Part shown: one piece after another, positions 42,141-52,140 of the stretch
Numbering within the stretch: the stretch's first letter is position 1
Layout of the letters: each line of letters starts with the position of its first letter
Assembly: GCA_029260295.1 (NCBI GenBank)
Contig: JAJDDN010000006.1
Span: 310,001 to 374,000, forward strand
DNA: 64,000 bases
Direction of reading: 5' to 3'
DNA from: Phycisphaerales bacterium
GTDB taxonomy: Bacteria; Planctomycetota; Phycisphaerae; Phycisphaerales; UBA1924
The notes under the pieces: generated by a model
Told to the model about the DNA's origin: nothing
What the model saw: only the letters and a program-made list of their open reading frames with translations
The model's database searches: none
Made by a program: the position numbers and the translations under genes

Positions 42141-44579
42141 ATGAAAATGAAAGTCTTAACCACAGTCAGGCGGCTCGTTATTACCAACGCTGCCGCACTC
42201 ACAATCGCGGGCTCTACTGCTTATGGAGGGCCATTGATGAACGAGAATCTAGAGGGATTCCGGCCAATGGCTGTAGATCGCAACGCGGGTCTTCCAAACG
42301 CGGGCGGAGCTGCCCAAGAACTGTTCCGCGATCTACAAGAGTTCGATCGTGCCGCACCGCGACCAGAGCACCCACCGATCGACCAAATCCCTTGGATGCC
42401 AATGCCAGATTTCAATCAAGCACCAGGCGTCCAACCGGTTGTGAAAGACAACCGTATGGTCATCCATGATTCAGAAACCGGGCTCACCCGGATCCTCCCT
42501 GAACAAATGCCATCAGGATTGTTAGGTGCCGAGAGTATCGAAGGTGATTACAAAGGTGTCATGCCTTACGACGGCCTGCAAGAACCCGCTGGATTCGGGA
42601 CCATGACCGCCGCAGGCGGGCTTAGCACCTGGCCACGATCTGGGAATGTCAAACTCGTGATGCGTTTCACCGATACCGGCGGAACACAACGCTGGTTTGT
42701 GTGCTCAGGGTCTATGGGCGATGCAGGTGTTGTTGTAACCGCGGGCCACTGTGTCTACGCCAGAACCCCCAACGGGCTCACCATCAACGCCTTTGCCGAT
42801 ATCGTCTATGTCTACCCGGCATGGGACGGCGTTTCCAACAACGGACAGTTCGCCGCCCCGGACAGTTCTGAGGTTATTCAGAACTTTGGGTATGCCTTTG
42901 GGACCACCTTCTATGCAGGAGCCGGGTACATCAGTACCGGTGACTGGGACCGCGACGCCGGATTGATCCGTCTCACGCGTGGGTCATCCCGAAATGTCGG
43001 CATGCTCACCGGATGGTTTGCTTGGGCATGGGGCGGGAGCTGTGCAACGATCCAGTCTCGCGTCTACAACAACTTCTCATACCCCGCAGAGAACTGCCCG
43101 ACAGCGGGTCTCCATACAGGCGGGACAATGTATCACTGGAGCGGAACAATCGATTCTTGCCCAGACAACCAGATGAGACTCAACACCGGCGGCAACTGCC
43201 TCGACACACTCTGGGGCGGGATGTCCGGCTCTGGCATGTACTACATCAGCGGAGACAACCGCTACACCCACGCGGTTGCCTCAACCTCAAACCGAAACGA
43301 CATCGGAAACTACTGTAAACTCTGGGAACAATATGTCCTAGATATGCAAGCCTTTGAGACCACAACACGCAGCAACAACGAAGACTGGGAACCCCTCATG
43401 ATGCGGGCGCGAGGTTCAACAACGGTCCAAGCTGGGACCACAATGAACGACTCATTCGATGTCAAAATGATCAACGCGACCAACGCCAACCCTGGGGTTC
43501 AAGATTATCAGTTGAAGGTTTACCTTTCAACCAACAACAACATCTCAACGGCCGACACCCTACTCGGGACTTGGAACTGGAACGCCCGCGACTTTGGCGC
43601 TATGAACAATGTCAACTTTGTTGTTCCAGCTCCAAACATTCCTATTGACACCCCGGCCGGGACATACTGGATCGGCGTGATCGCAGATTCAGGACTCCCA
43701 GGGACAACCTCAAACGACGATACCGACACCTGGGACGCCCAGCAAGTCACCGTCACTGTAGGATTGCCAGCCACAGCAACAATCGTTTCGCCATCAAACG
43801 GCGCATCGGGTGTTAACTTTAACGCCAACCTTGATTGGACGACAGGAACTCGCGCGTCGAGCTCAAACCTCTACTTCGGGACAGACCCAACACCAGATGC
43901 CGGTGAGTTTGTCACCGGAACAGTCGGCTCATCATGGTCGCTCCCCCCACTCGCCTTCAGCACCACTTACTTCTGGCGTGTAGATTCGATTAACTCTGCG
44001 GGCACAACCACGGGATCTGTCTGGTCGTTTACCACCGAGGCCGAACCAGTCCCCGATCTCAATGCCACGCAATGTACCTACAACGCGGTGCCCAACTATT
44101 ACCCGGGCCAAACCATCAACCTCACGCACAGAACATTCAACGACGGAACGCTCACAGCCTCCGCAATTCATATTGATTTCTATGCATCAACCAATACCAT
44201 CATCTCGACTGGAGATAACCTGATCGACACCCGTGATTACGGGCCGCTCGCCCCTGGAGCATCGGTCTGGGTGAACTCGATCATCAACATTCCCTCTGAC
44301 CTAACCCCAGGAACTTATTTCCTCGGGTTTATCTCATCGGAACCTGATGCTGTCGAAACCAATCTAGGTAACAACTGGATATCAGGTGTTGATTCCATCA
44401 CAGTGCTGAACTGTGTGCCGGACCTGAACAATGACGGCTCGCTCGACTTCTTTGATATCGCAGCGTTCCTCTCAGCGTTCGGAAATCAAGACCCGGTTGC
44501 CGACTTCACAGGTGACGGATCATTCGACTTCTTCGACATCGCAGCATTCTTAACCGCCTTCGGAAACGGATGCCCATAA
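42141..44579 (+). CDS. Exported trypsin-like serine protease with CARDB domains and dockerin-like tail
   Basis: This 812-residue protein has a signal peptide (about residues 1-29) and a ~120-residue propeptide-like region. The S1-family triad is seen as His203 in VTAGHC, an Asp near 270 in DWDRDAGLI and Ser362 in GGMSGSGMYY. Two CARDB-type beta-sandwiches follow (DYQLKVYLSTNNNISTADTLLG and IDFYASTNTIISTGDNLIDT, short excerpts), with a fibronectin-like unit between them (FSTTYFWRVDSINSAGTT). The paired dockerin-like cassette ends the protein. AGGAG lies before the ATG. It should act outside the cell or on its surface. Confidence 0.88.
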   Translation: MKMKVLTTVRRLVITNAAALTIAGSTAYGGPLMNENLEGFRPMAVDRNAGLPNAGGAAQELFRDLQEFDRAAPRPEHPPIDQIPWMPMPDFNQAPGVQPVVKDNRMVIHDSETGLTRILPEQMPSGLLGAESIEGDYKGVMPYDGLQEPAGFGTMTAAGGLSTWPRSGNVKLVMRFTDTGGTQRWFVCSGSMGDAGVVVTAGHCVYARTPNGLTINAFADIVYVYPAWDGVSNNGQFAAPDSSEVIQNFGYAFGTTFYAGAGYISTGDWDRDAGLIRLTRGSSRNVGMLTGWFAWAWGGSCATIQSRVYNNFSYPAENCPTAGLHTGGTMYHWSGTIDSCPDNQMRLNTGGNCLDTLWGGMSGSGMYYISGDNRYTHAVASTSNRNDIGNYCKLWEQYVLDMQAFETTTRSNNEDWEPLMMRARGSTTVQAGTTMNDSFDVKMINATNANPGVQDYQLKVYLSTNNNISTADTLLGTWNWNARDFGAMNNVNFVVPAPNIPIDTPAGTYWIGVIADSGLPGTTSNDDTDTWDAQQVTVTVGLPATATIVSPSNGASGVNFNANLDWTTGTRASSSNLYFGTDPTPDAGEFVTGTVGSSWSLPPLAFSTTYFWRVDSINSAGTTTGSVWSFTTEAEPVPDLNATQCTYNAVPNYYPGQTINLTHRTFNDGTLTASAIHIDFYASTNTIISTGDNLIDTRDYGPLAPGASVWVNSIINIPSDLTPGTYFLGFISSEPDAVETNLGNNWISGVDSITVLNCVPDLNNDGSLDFFDIAAFLSAFGNQDPVADFTGDGSFDFFDIAAFLTAFGNGCP

Positions 44580-44607
44580 TCGATCTCTGAACACCTTTAT
44601 TACACAA

Positions 44608-44640
44608 ACAACCCCGGGCCAAACCCGGGGTTGTTTTTTT
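44608..44640 (+). terminator. Intrinsic terminator of the serine protease gene
   Basis: CAACCCCGGG (44609-44618) pairs with CCCGGGGTTG (44624-44633) and is followed by seven T (44634-44640). It lies 29 bases after the stop and also faces the end of the transketolase gene. Confidence 0.85.
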
Positions 44641-44662
44641 AATCTGATTGATTAAATCCTGT

Positions 44663-46633
44663 TTAGACAGGAACACCCAGTAGTTCCATGACCTTGTTCA
44701 TGATGCTCTGAGCATCAAGCCCGCACATCTGAAGCATCTCGTCTGGTGTCTTAGCGCTCTTAGGAATCCGCTTAACGAACATCTGAGTAAGCTCGAAGCC
44801 GTCGCCGGATTCCATAAGGGCATCGGCGATGGCTGATCCGAGCCCGCCGCCATAGTTGTCTTCGAGGGAGACGACGAAGCCGCCGTTCTCTGCAACGATG
44901 TCCAACAGCTTGTCGGAATCAAATGGGATGGAGTACATATCAAGCAGCGTCGCTGATACACCAGCCTTATCGAGAAGCTCGACCGCCTTGTTGCCTTCGT
45001 GGACCATAATGCCCGATGCGGCGAGCACAATGTCGCGGCCCTGAGCAAGAGTCTCAAACCCGCCAAGGTTAAATACATGATCGTCTGAGTAAAGCAGCTC
45101 GGTGTCGGCACGCAGAGTACGCATGTAGCACATGCCATCGTATTCGGCCATAGTGGTGGTCAATGCGTAGGCGGCATAAGCGTCTGATGGCTGGAGAACA
45201 TAGCAGCCAGGGTTACCGTTGTGATCAGTAGTTTGCGATAGTGAACGGAACCAAGCAACATCGGGGAGCGACATCTGCGATGGACCATCAGCAGCGAGCG
45301 TGATACCAGCATGCGAGCCGACAATCTTCAGATTTGCACCAGAGTTCATGCCCATCTCAATCTGGTCATAAGCACGAGTAAGGAACTTGGCAAAGGTTGA
45401 ACAGAACGGGATCTTGCCAGCAGCAGACATCCCAACGCCAACACTCATCATGTTCTGCTCGCCGATTTTGCATTCGATGAAACGATCAACATTGTCCTTG
45501 TTCTTGGCAAAGGTCTCTGAGAATGTAGAGTTTGATACATCGGCATCAAGGACCACTACATCCGGGTTGGTGGCACCCAAAGCACGCAGGGCCACGCCGT
45601 AAGCTTTGCGAGTAGCAAACTTACCTGTATGAAGAACACTCTCCATATCGAGATCTTTCATAGCCTCAGACAAAGTGAGCAGCTCATCGGTCGCCACAGC
45701 ACGGTCTGGAGCTTGTGCCGGCGGATCGATTGTGAACTGATCAGTTCCTGCGAGAGTGGAAGTAAGCTCAATACGGGTTTCGTTAAGCTCGGCGTACGCT
45801 TTTTCGAGTGCATCACCCGAAGCAGGTTTGCCATGCCATCCGCCGCCTTGAAGCGATGAGCAGCCCCAACCCTTAACAGTCTTAGCGATCACCGCAATCG
45901 GTTTCGCATTTTGATCCGTCGATACTTCTGCAAAGCGGTCGAATGCTGATTTAATCTGATCCGGAGCATGCCCATCGATGCTGATGACCTCAAAGCCATA
46001 CGCAGCAAACTTGGCCGCCATAACCTCAGGGCTCTGCTGGTTGGACACACGATCAGCCTGCCCATACTCGTTGCAGTTGACGATTGTGCACACATTGGAG
46101 AGCTTGTGATCGACAATAAAGTCCATCGCTTCGGCGACCTGGCCCTCGCGGACTTCGCCATCACCACAGATGCAGTAGATTCGGCGATCAAGATTATCAA
46201 GCCGTGCCGCCTTGGCTACACCAGCGGCAACACTCAAACCTTGACCAAGCGAACCAGTCGCGGCATCAAAGAAATCGACGCCTTCCATCGGATTGGGATG
46301 CCCATCAAGCACCGAGTCCCACTGACGGAGCGTGCTCAGATCATCGGTCGTCAGCTTCCGGCGATCATCAGCCTTGCCGACCATCACCCCAAGGGTCGCC
46401 ATCGCGGCATACACAGCAGGAACAGCGTGACCCTCAGAAAGCACGAAACGATCGCTCGTCGGGTAGTTTGGGTAATCTGGTGACCAACGCATCGACGAAA
46501 ACATCAGCGTGGTAACAATATGACCGATGCTCATCGCACTGGTCGGATGACCGGTGCCAGAGGCGGCGGTCATCTCCAGAGAGAGGCGGTCGATTTCGAT
46601 TGCTTGGGCGTGGACTGCGGCTTCAAATGACAT
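44663..46633 (-). CDS. tkt: Transketolase
   Basis: Transketolase moves two-carbon units between sugar phosphates using thiamine diphosphate. The ~656-residue protein has the full order of domains: the thiamine-binding GDGEVREGQVAEAMDFI and the following NCNEYGQ, the N-terminal SGTGHPTSAMSIGHI, the central CKIGEQNMMSVGVGMSAAGKIPF and the C-terminal domain. Each is quoted only in part. The first in-frame ATG (46648) overlaps the ribosome site GGAGG, so the ATG at 46633, 8 bases after GGAGG, is the true start. It is divergent from dnaN. A close relative, DXP synthase, is excluded by the length and motif order. Confidence 0.93.
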   Translation of the reverse strand: MSFEAAVHAQAIEIDRLSLEMTAASGTGHPTSAMSIGHIVTTLMFSSMRWSPDYPNYPTSDRFVLSEGHAVPAVYAAMATLGVMVGKADDRRKLTTDDLSTLRQWDSVLDGHPNPMEGVDFFDAATGSLGQGLSVAAGVAKAARLDNLDRRIYCICGDGEVREGQVAEAMDFIVDHKLSNVCTIVNCNEYGQADRVSNQQSPEVMAAKFAAYGFEVISIDGHAPDQIKSAFDRFAEVSTDQNAKPIAVIAKTVKGWGCSSLQGGGWHGKPASGDALEKAYAELNETRIELTSTLAGTDQFTIDPPAQAPDRAVATDELLTLSEAMKDLDMESVLHTGKFATRKAYGVALRALGATNPDVVVLDADVSNSTFSETFAKNKDNVDRFIECKIGEQNMMSVGVGMSAAGKIPFCSTFAKFLTRAYDQIEMGMNSGANLKIVGSHAGITLAADGPSQMSLPDVAWFRSLSQTTDHNGNPGCYVLQPSDAYAAYALTTTMAEYDGMCYMRTLRADTELLYSDDHVFNLGGFETLAQGRDIVLAASGIMVHEGNKAVELLDKAGVSATLLDMYSIPFDSDKLLDIVAENGGFVVSLEDNYGGGLGSAIADALMESGDGFELTQMFVKRIPKSAKTPDEMLQMCGLDAQSIMNKVMELLGVPV

Positions 46634-46940
46634 ATGGATGACCTCCAAAAACGACGATACCGCCCTTCCTGGACCCCTCTCACCGGCCTCAACATGAGGA
46701 AAAAAGGGGTCCGGAGCGCGGCGGTCGCGAGTAAGTTGTTCTTAACAGCATCAAGTCTAGCGCCAATTGCTCCCAGCATCACGCTTGCTCTGCCCCCCCA
46801 GACTGAAATTGATGGATAATCACCAAGAATCAACCTCCATTCACGGATGAATCCAACCCTCTCAAGCGCAAACAATAGAGGGCTCTGCTACCATATCAAA
46901 CACTGAATACTGTCCATAACGGACGGGTTGGAGCGAATCT
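46634..46940. other. Divergent intergenic region between tkt and dnaN
   Basis: These 307 bases contain no gene that can be supported. AATACT at 46906-46911 may be a -10 element of dnaN, with GGAG 7 bases before its ATG. No DnaA-box cluster or dnaA gene is seen, so it is not called an origin. Confidence 0.4.
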
Positions 46941-48110
46941 ATGAAAGTTATCTGCGAACGGGCTGCGCTGCTCGAAGCGGTCAATCAGGTCTCAGGCGTG
47001 GTCGCATCAAGATCACCAAGACCCCAACTGACCTGTATCAAACTCACCGCCACCAACGACGCCCAGGGTGCCGAACTCATCCTCTCAGGCACAGACGCCG
47101 AGATCGCGCTCTCGGTCCGCATTGGCCGCGTTGAAGTCGAGCTCGAAGGCAGCTGTCTGGTCCCGGCCGACAAACTCCGCCAGATCATCTCCGCAGAAGA
47201 CAACGAACCAACCCTGACGATCGAATCAACCGGCGAAACCACCCACATCCGCGGCGCTGATGCACACTTCCAGCTCCACGGATTCGATGCGGCTGATTTC
47301 CCGCAACTCGCTGACTTTAAAGAGGTTTCAGCCGGATCAGCAGCTTCACCAGCCGCAAAATCCATCTTTAGCCTCGATGCCGGAACCCTCGACGCGCTCA
47401 TCGCCAGAACACTCTTCGCAGCTGCCCGCGAGAACTCAAGGTACGCGATCAACGGCGTACTCCTTGTCCGCGAAGGCAAAAAACTTGAACTCATCGCCAC
47501 CGACGGCCGTCGCCTCGCCAAAAGCAACGCAACGATCGATTCCAAGGGTGATCCCGCACAGTGCATCCTCCCGTCAAAGGCACTCTCGATGATCCAGAAG
47601 CTCGCCGCAGACGAGAATGAACTGGTTCATATCGCCGTGACAGACAATCAAGCGGTCATCGTCTTTGGCGAAGACCCAACCGACGCAAGAGCGACCTTGT
47701 CGACCAATCTCGTAGAAGGCACTTTCCCGCCATACGAGGATGTCATCCCCAAAGACCAAGACATCAAGGTCACCTTCAACCGCGATGTGCTCGCTTCGGC
47801 GGTCAAAAGAGCGGCCTTGCTGACCAATGAAGAGTCCCGAGGCGTCCGCCTCGCGTTCAACGGGGGTGAAAAATCACTCGAACTCTCCTCGCGAGCCCCA
47901 GAAATGGGTGAAGCGACGATCAATGTTGAACTCGCTGGGTACGACGGCAGTGATATCGAAATCGGGTTCAACCCCGCCTTTATCACCGATGCCCTCAAGG
48001 TTATCAACGATTCTGAGGTTACCATCGAGCTTAAATCCGGAAACAAGCCCGGCTTATTCAAAGCCGGGGGCGATTTCGTCTATGTTGTCATGCCAGTCAA
48101 CCTGAGCTAA
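46941..48110 (+). CDS. dnaN: DNA polymerase III beta subunit (sliding clamp)
   Basis: DnaN forms the ring clamp that keeps polymerase III on DNA. The 389-residue protein begins MKVICERAALLEAVNQVSGVV and has the three clamp repeats. Family marks are ISAEDNEPTLTIE, FQLHGFDAADFP, ENSRYAINGVLL and the C-terminal VYVVMPVNLS, which equals the usual YVVMPMRL ending. GGAG lies 7 bases before the ATG. It stands alone here, without dnaA or recF beside it. Confidence 0.95.
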   Translation: MKVICERAALLEAVNQVSGVVASRSPRPQLTCIKLTATNDAQGAELILSGTDAEIALSVRIGRVEVELEGSCLVPADKLRQIISAEDNEPTLTIESTGETTHIRGADAHFQLHGFDAADFPQLADFKEVSAGSAASPAAKSIFSLDAGTLDALIARTLFAAARENSRYAINGVLLVREGKKLELIATDGRRLAKSNATIDSKGDPAQCILPSKALSMIQKLAADENELVHIAVTDNQAVIVFGEDPTDARATLSTNLVEGTFPPYEDVIPKDQDIKVTFNRDVLASAVKRAALLTNEESRGVRLAFNGGEKSLELSSRAPEMGEATINVELAGYDGSDIEIGFNPAFITDALKVINDSEVTIELKSGNKPGLFKAGGDFVYVVMPVNLS

Positions 48111-48132
48111 CTCTTTAATAGACAACGCATTA

Positions 48133-48543
48133 TCAAGAAGTGGACACACGCTTTCGCTCGGGATTCGTGCGGATAGTGCGGTGTGTGTCTAGATTTGAAT
48201 CATGCGGCTGGTGAGGCTGGTGAACCACAGCCTGCCGAGGACATCGCCCATCACATGTATTCACGGTTTGGGTATTGGGGTCAGCCTCAACACCCGTCAC
48301 GGCTTTGCGGTGTCGCCGCTCAAGCATCAGTACCGGTACAGGCACGCATAGCAATACCAACACACAAACCAATGTGATCGTTGGAACTGAACGGAGATTC
48401 TCAGGACTCATCAGCGCGATAAGGATCCCGATACCAACCAAAATCGTTGTGGCACCAATACCAACGAGCACACACCATTGCAAACACGCCGAAAGATTAC
48501 TCTGGCGGACAGATACCGGATGAGAAACAGATTCACGCATCAT
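48133..48543 (-). CDS. Small membrane protein, unknown function
   Basis: A frame of ~136 residues from the ATG at 48543 (48693 in the longest form) has two hydrophobic helices (CVLVGIGATTILVGIGILIAL and TITLVCVLVLLCVPVPVLML, shown in part) and a His/Arg-rich tail. Its ATG overlaps the end of the small frame upstream, as in an operon. The clean two-helix pattern supports a real gene, but there is no known family and the ribosome site is weak. Confidence 0.4.
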   Translation of the reverse strand: MMRESVSHPVSVRQSNLSACLQWCVLVGIGATTILVGIGILIALMSPENLRSVPTITLVCVLVLLCVPVPVLMLERRHRKAVTGVEADPNTQTVNTCDGRCPRQAVVHQPHQPHDSNLDTHRTIRTNPERKRVSTS

Positions 48544-48736
48544 CTTCAAGTTTGATCTCGTTGTTTTTGTCGAGTCGATCCTGACCCGAATACCAGCACC
48601 CCAAACAAAGCGGTACCAAGGACGCGTCCATACGCCAGGGACCACAATATCTATGGTAATACCCTGAGACCATCTGGTAAGGAAAATATTCAAGGGTCAC
48701 GCCGCTCCAAAGTCTGTTTTTGATCGAAACGAACAT
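48533..48736 (-). CDS. Small Cys-containing protein, unknown function
   Basis: A frame of ~67 residues from the ATG at 48736 (longest form from 48814) contains YYHRYCGPWRMDASLVPLCLGCWYSGQD, quoted here in part, with Cys residues spaced as in a small metal site. It overlaps the next small frame by a few bases. It lies divergent to bamA. No family is recognised, and it may be a chance frame. Confidence 0.3.
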   Translation of the reverse strand: MFVSIKNRLWSGVTLEYFPYQMVSGYYHRYCGPWRMDASLVPLCLGCWYSGQDRLDKNNEIKLEDDA

Positions 48737-48783
48737 GTTTCTTGTGCGATTCCTCTGCTCAGACGATGGTGTTACGCTACTCG

Positions 48784-51411
48784 ATGGTGTATCGTCTTCC
48801 TCAAATGATCTCATCTGTGTTCCAATCTATATCACTCGCCAAATCCGTAACCAGCCGGACCCACCAAACCCTCAGCCGGGCGGCGATTGTTGCCATTGCC
48901 TGTGGCTGCACTTTCGGGATCACGAACACCACGGCTACAGCCCAGGAAACCACCGAGAATCTCTCAGACTTCTCGATCTATGAGAACCGACCGATCGCAC
49001 AGATCTTGGTTCGGGGATCAATGACCGCCGAAGGCGTCCGCACCCCGCTCAGCCCAGAAGGCCGCCAACAAGCCAGCAATGTCTTGGTTTCTGCAGCGGG
49101 GTCTATCTTTGACGCCCAGCAAGTCCGCGACGACATCCGACAACTCAACAGACTCGGGCTCTTCCAACGCGTCGAGATCTACGCCGGGCTCACAGAAAAT
49201 GGCGAAGTCGAACTCGCATTTGATCTCTACGAACGCATGCAGGTCGTCGATGTACAGGTCACCGGGAACACCGAAATCAATGACACCGAAATCCGGGGCG
49301 TAATCGATGTCATCTCTGGAACACCGATCGACCGGTTCCAGATCGACCGCTCCGCTCGCAGAGTTGAAGAACTCTACCGTGCCAAAGGCTACTACTTTGT
49401 CCGCGTCAATATCGATGAAGACGAGCTCGCCGAAACCGGCCTGGTGATCTTCCGCATCCTTGAGGGCAACCGCCTCAAGGTGACCGGGATCAGATTCTCA
49501 GGAAACGAAGCCTTTGATAGCAAGAAACTCCGTCGAGAAATCAAAACCAAGAAAGCGAACATCTTCAGACGGGGCCAGCTCGATGATGAGATCCTTGATG
49601 TTGACACCGCCAATCTGATCGAGTTCTACCGCGACCGCGGGTACCTCGATGTCCGGACCGACCGACTCGTTCAGCCCGCACCAAACGGACGCGAAGCAAT
49701 CATCACCTACCTCATCGAAGAGGGTCCGCTCTACACGATGCGTGAAGTGCAGGTCGATATCGCTTCACCCGACGGATCAGAACCGATTTTCGGACGAGCC
49801 CAAATCGCGGGGCTCATGACGATCAAACCCGGGGATGTGTACTCTGTTCGTGATCTCGCCGATTCCATCGAAATCATCAAAGACGCGTACGGCCAGATGG
49901 GATATGTGGACGCCATTGTTGAACGCCTCGAACGACGCGATGAGAACCAACCACTAGTAGACCTCGTCGTCGCAATCTCTGAGGGTGGACGATCACGCGT
50001 TGGCGAAGTCATCATCCAAGGCAACGATCTCACACGCCAAGAAGTAATCCGCAGACAAGTAGAACTCAAGCCCACCCGCCCGCTCGATACCATTGCGATG
50101 GATCGAACAAAGACACGCCTCCGCCTGCTCCGACTTTTCAATGACCGTTCGGGTGCCAAAGTCACCCCCCAAGAATCCGGCGTCGAGTTCTTTGCAGAAG
50201 TATGGGACGACGAGTTCCTCCCACGAGCAAGACGGAGCGATCAATCCAATAACTCGTCGCAAGACGATACTCAGAACGATCCGATCTCTCTCACGCTCAC
50301 CCCTCCCGATAAATCATCCTTCCGTGATGTGTTAATCGAGATCGAAGAAACCAACACAGGTAGTTTCGATCTTGGCGGTGCGGTATCCTCGGACTCTGGC
50401 GTCGTTGGCCGGATCGCGATCACCCAGCGGAACTTTGATATCAGAGACACTCCCGACTCATTCGGTGAGTTCTTTGCAGGCCGCGCCTTCCGCGGCGGCG
50501 GCCAAACATTTCAAATCGAAGCACTGCCAGGCAGTGAGGTCCAGACTTACCGTATATCACTCTCTGAACCATACCTGATGGAATCAAACTATTCAGGATC
50601 GGTCAGCGCATTCTTCCGCAGACGCAACTTTGATGAGTTTGATGAACAACGCGCCGGATTCACGCTCGGACTCGGGCGACGATTCGGAACACGCTGGACC
50701 GGTGCCCTGAACTTCCGGCTCGATCAGATCGAGCTGGGAGACATCGACCCAACACGCCCGGTTGATGTCTTCAAAGCCGCCGACCCAACAACACTCGCAG
50801 GCCTCTCCGCATCACTCTCACGGAGCACGCTTGATTCTCGCGTCCGCCCAACCAAAGGCTCCCGCTCATCAATAAGTATCGAGCAAGTTGTCGGCGACTT
50901 CGTCTATACACCAATCAGCATCAAGCACAATACCTTCGTCCCGATCCGTGAGGATTACCTCGGCCGGTCAACGATCCTCAAACTCAGCTCAAGAGCTGGT
51001 TATATCCCCCAAGGCCGAGACGAAACCCCAACATACGAACGATTCTATTCTGGCGGCCAAGACTTCCGTGGCTTCGAGTTCAGGACCATCTCCCCCAAAG
51101 GGATCAGAAACGACAACGGGCTCCCGTCCGACGACCCCGTCGGGGGCACCTTTGAGTTCTTCCTTGGTGCTGAAATCCAGCAGCCAATCTACGAAGAACT
51201 CCTTTCTCTTGTATTCTTTGTCGATTCAGGAACCGTCGCGTTTGATCCAGGATTCGACGAATACCGTGTCGCGGTTGGTTTCGGCTTCCGGATCTTCATG
51301 CCCGCACTCTCACCAGCCCCGCTGGCGTTTGATTTCGGCTTCCCGATCCTCAAAGAAGACGGCGATGAAACCCGCCTATTCACCTTCTCAGTCGATCTGC
51401 CGTTCAACTAA
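48784..51411 (+). CDS. bamA: Outer-membrane assembly factor BamA (Omp85)
   Basis: BamA folds and inserts outer-membrane beta-barrels. The ~875-residue protein has a signal peptide (hydrophobic core AAIVAIACGCTFGI, cut near TATAQ) and POTRA repeats, with ending patterns such as VVDVQVTGNTEINDTEI and LKVTGIRFSGNEAFDSKKLR (shortened). A surface-antigen barrel follows (LGLGRRFGTRWTGALNFRLDQ, YSGGQDFRGFEFRTISPKG, short excerpts) and ends in Phe-Asn. Candidate starts are TTG 48742 and ATG 48766, 48784 and 48805; 48784 is chosen because TACGCT ends 5 bases upstream. A poorly conserved region near residue 500 (SNNSSQDDTQNDP) is an acidic insertion. It leads skp, lpxD and lpxC. Confidence 0.93.
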   Translation: MVYRLPQMISSVFQSISLAKSVTSRTHQTLSRAAIVAIACGCTFGITNTTATAQETTENLSDFSIYENRPIAQILVRGSMTAEGVRTPLSPEGRQQASNVLVSAAGSIFDAQQVRDDIRQLNRLGLFQRVEIYAGLTENGEVELAFDLYERMQVVDVQVTGNTEINDTEIRGVIDVISGTPIDRFQIDRSARRVEELYRAKGYYFVRVNIDEDELAETGLVIFRILEGNRLKVTGIRFSGNEAFDSKKLRREIKTKKANIFRRGQLDDEILDVDTANLIEFYRDRGYLDVRTDRLVQPAPNGREAIITYLIEEGPLYTMREVQVDIASPDGSEPIFGRAQIAGLMTIKPGDVYSVRDLADSIEIIKDAYGQMGYVDAIVERLERRDENQPLVDLVVAISEGGRSRVGEVIIQGNDLTRQEVIRRQVELKPTRPLDTIAMDRTKTRLRLLRLFNDRSGAKVTPQESGVEFFAEVWDDEFLPRARRSDQSNNSSQDDTQNDPISLTLTPPDKSSFRDVLIEIEETNTGSFDLGGAVSSDSGVVGRIAITQRNFDIRDTPDSFGEFFAGRAFRGGGQTFQIEALPGSEVQTYRISLSEPYLMESNYSGSVSAFFRRRNFDEFDEQRAGFTLGLGRRFGTRWTGALNFRLDQIELGDIDPTRPVDVFKAADPTTLAGLSASLSRSTLDSRVRPTKGSRSSISIEQVVGDFVYTPISIKHNTFVPIREDYLGRSTILKLSSRAGYIPQGRDETPTYERFYSGGQDFRGFEFRTISPKGIRNDNGLPSDDPVGGTFEFFLGAEIQQPIYEELLSLVFFVDSGTVAFDPGFDEYRVAVGFGFRIFMPALSPAPLAFDFGFPILKEDGDETRLFTFSVDLPFN

Positions 51412-51497
51412 GTGGTGTTTCATGTCAACCCCATCACGCAGGTGACGGTATACCATTGAGAACACCACCAAATGTCCGATTCATGGAGACTACCTCA

Positions 51498-52112
51498 ATG
51501 CAGACCAGTAAGAACACCCTTCTGACACTCACAAGCCTCGCAATCCTCATCGGCGCCGCGTTTGTATTCCAAGCAAACGCGACCTCTTCGCGTCCACCAG
51601 CCCAACCAACCGCCATCGCTGTTGTTGATATCATGAACATCATCGACGGTCTCAACGAACGCACAGTTCTAGAAGGCCAGCTCGAGGCCCGGATGGAAGC
51701 CCGCCAGGAACAACTCAATGAAGTAGTCAAGCAGCTCGAAGCTATTGATGCTGATATCCAGGTCCTCGAACCCGGAACCGACGCCTACCGCGAGAAATTC
51801 CGCGAGGGTTTAGAAAAGCAAGCCGTCGCCAAGGCCCGCCGCGAGGCACTCTCACAGATCGTCTCGATCGATACCGGATCAGTCATGGCCGGCCTCTACA
51901 CAAAGATCGAAACCGCGATCAGCGATATTGCAGACCGCGAAGGGTACGACATTGTCCTCTTCGACGACTCCTCCTTTGAAGTGCCCGACGGAGCACCAAA
52001 CCCGGATGTTGTCCGTGCCATTATCTCAAAGAGTGTTGTCTATCGCCATGACTCGATCGACATCACCCAACAAGTCATCACACTGATGAACAACGAATAC
52101 AGCGCACCATAA
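51498..52112 (+). CDS. OmpH/Skp-family periplasmic chaperone
   Basis: Skp-type proteins hold unfolded outer-membrane proteins in the periplasm. This ~204-residue protein has a signal peptide (FVFQANATSS region) followed by TAIAVVDIMNIIDGLNERTV, the usual OmpH start, then a long coiled coil rich in Glu, Gln and Arg (about residues 55-130). The C-terminal part (YDIVLFDDSSFEVPDG) closes the body. The ATG at 51498 follows GGAG by 9 bases. Its place directly after bamA agrees with the classical bamA-skp-lpxD order. Confidence 0.88.
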   Translation: MQTSKNTLLTLTSLAILIGAAFVFQANATSSRPPAQPTAIAVVDIMNIIDGLNERTVLEGQLEARMEARQEQLNEVVKQLEAIDADIQVLEPGTDAYREKFREGLEKQAVAKARREALSQIVSIDTGSVMAGLYTKIETAISDIADREGYDIVLFDDSSFEVPDGAPNPDVVRAIISKSVVYRHDSIDITQQVITLMNNEYSAP

Positions 52113-52140
52113 GCCCCGTCCGTTATTATCAAAACAAGCG

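Noticed and set aside
46634-46940. Replication origin next to dnaN
   Set aside because: dnaN often lies near the origin, but there is no dnaA gene and no visible cluster of DnaA boxes here.
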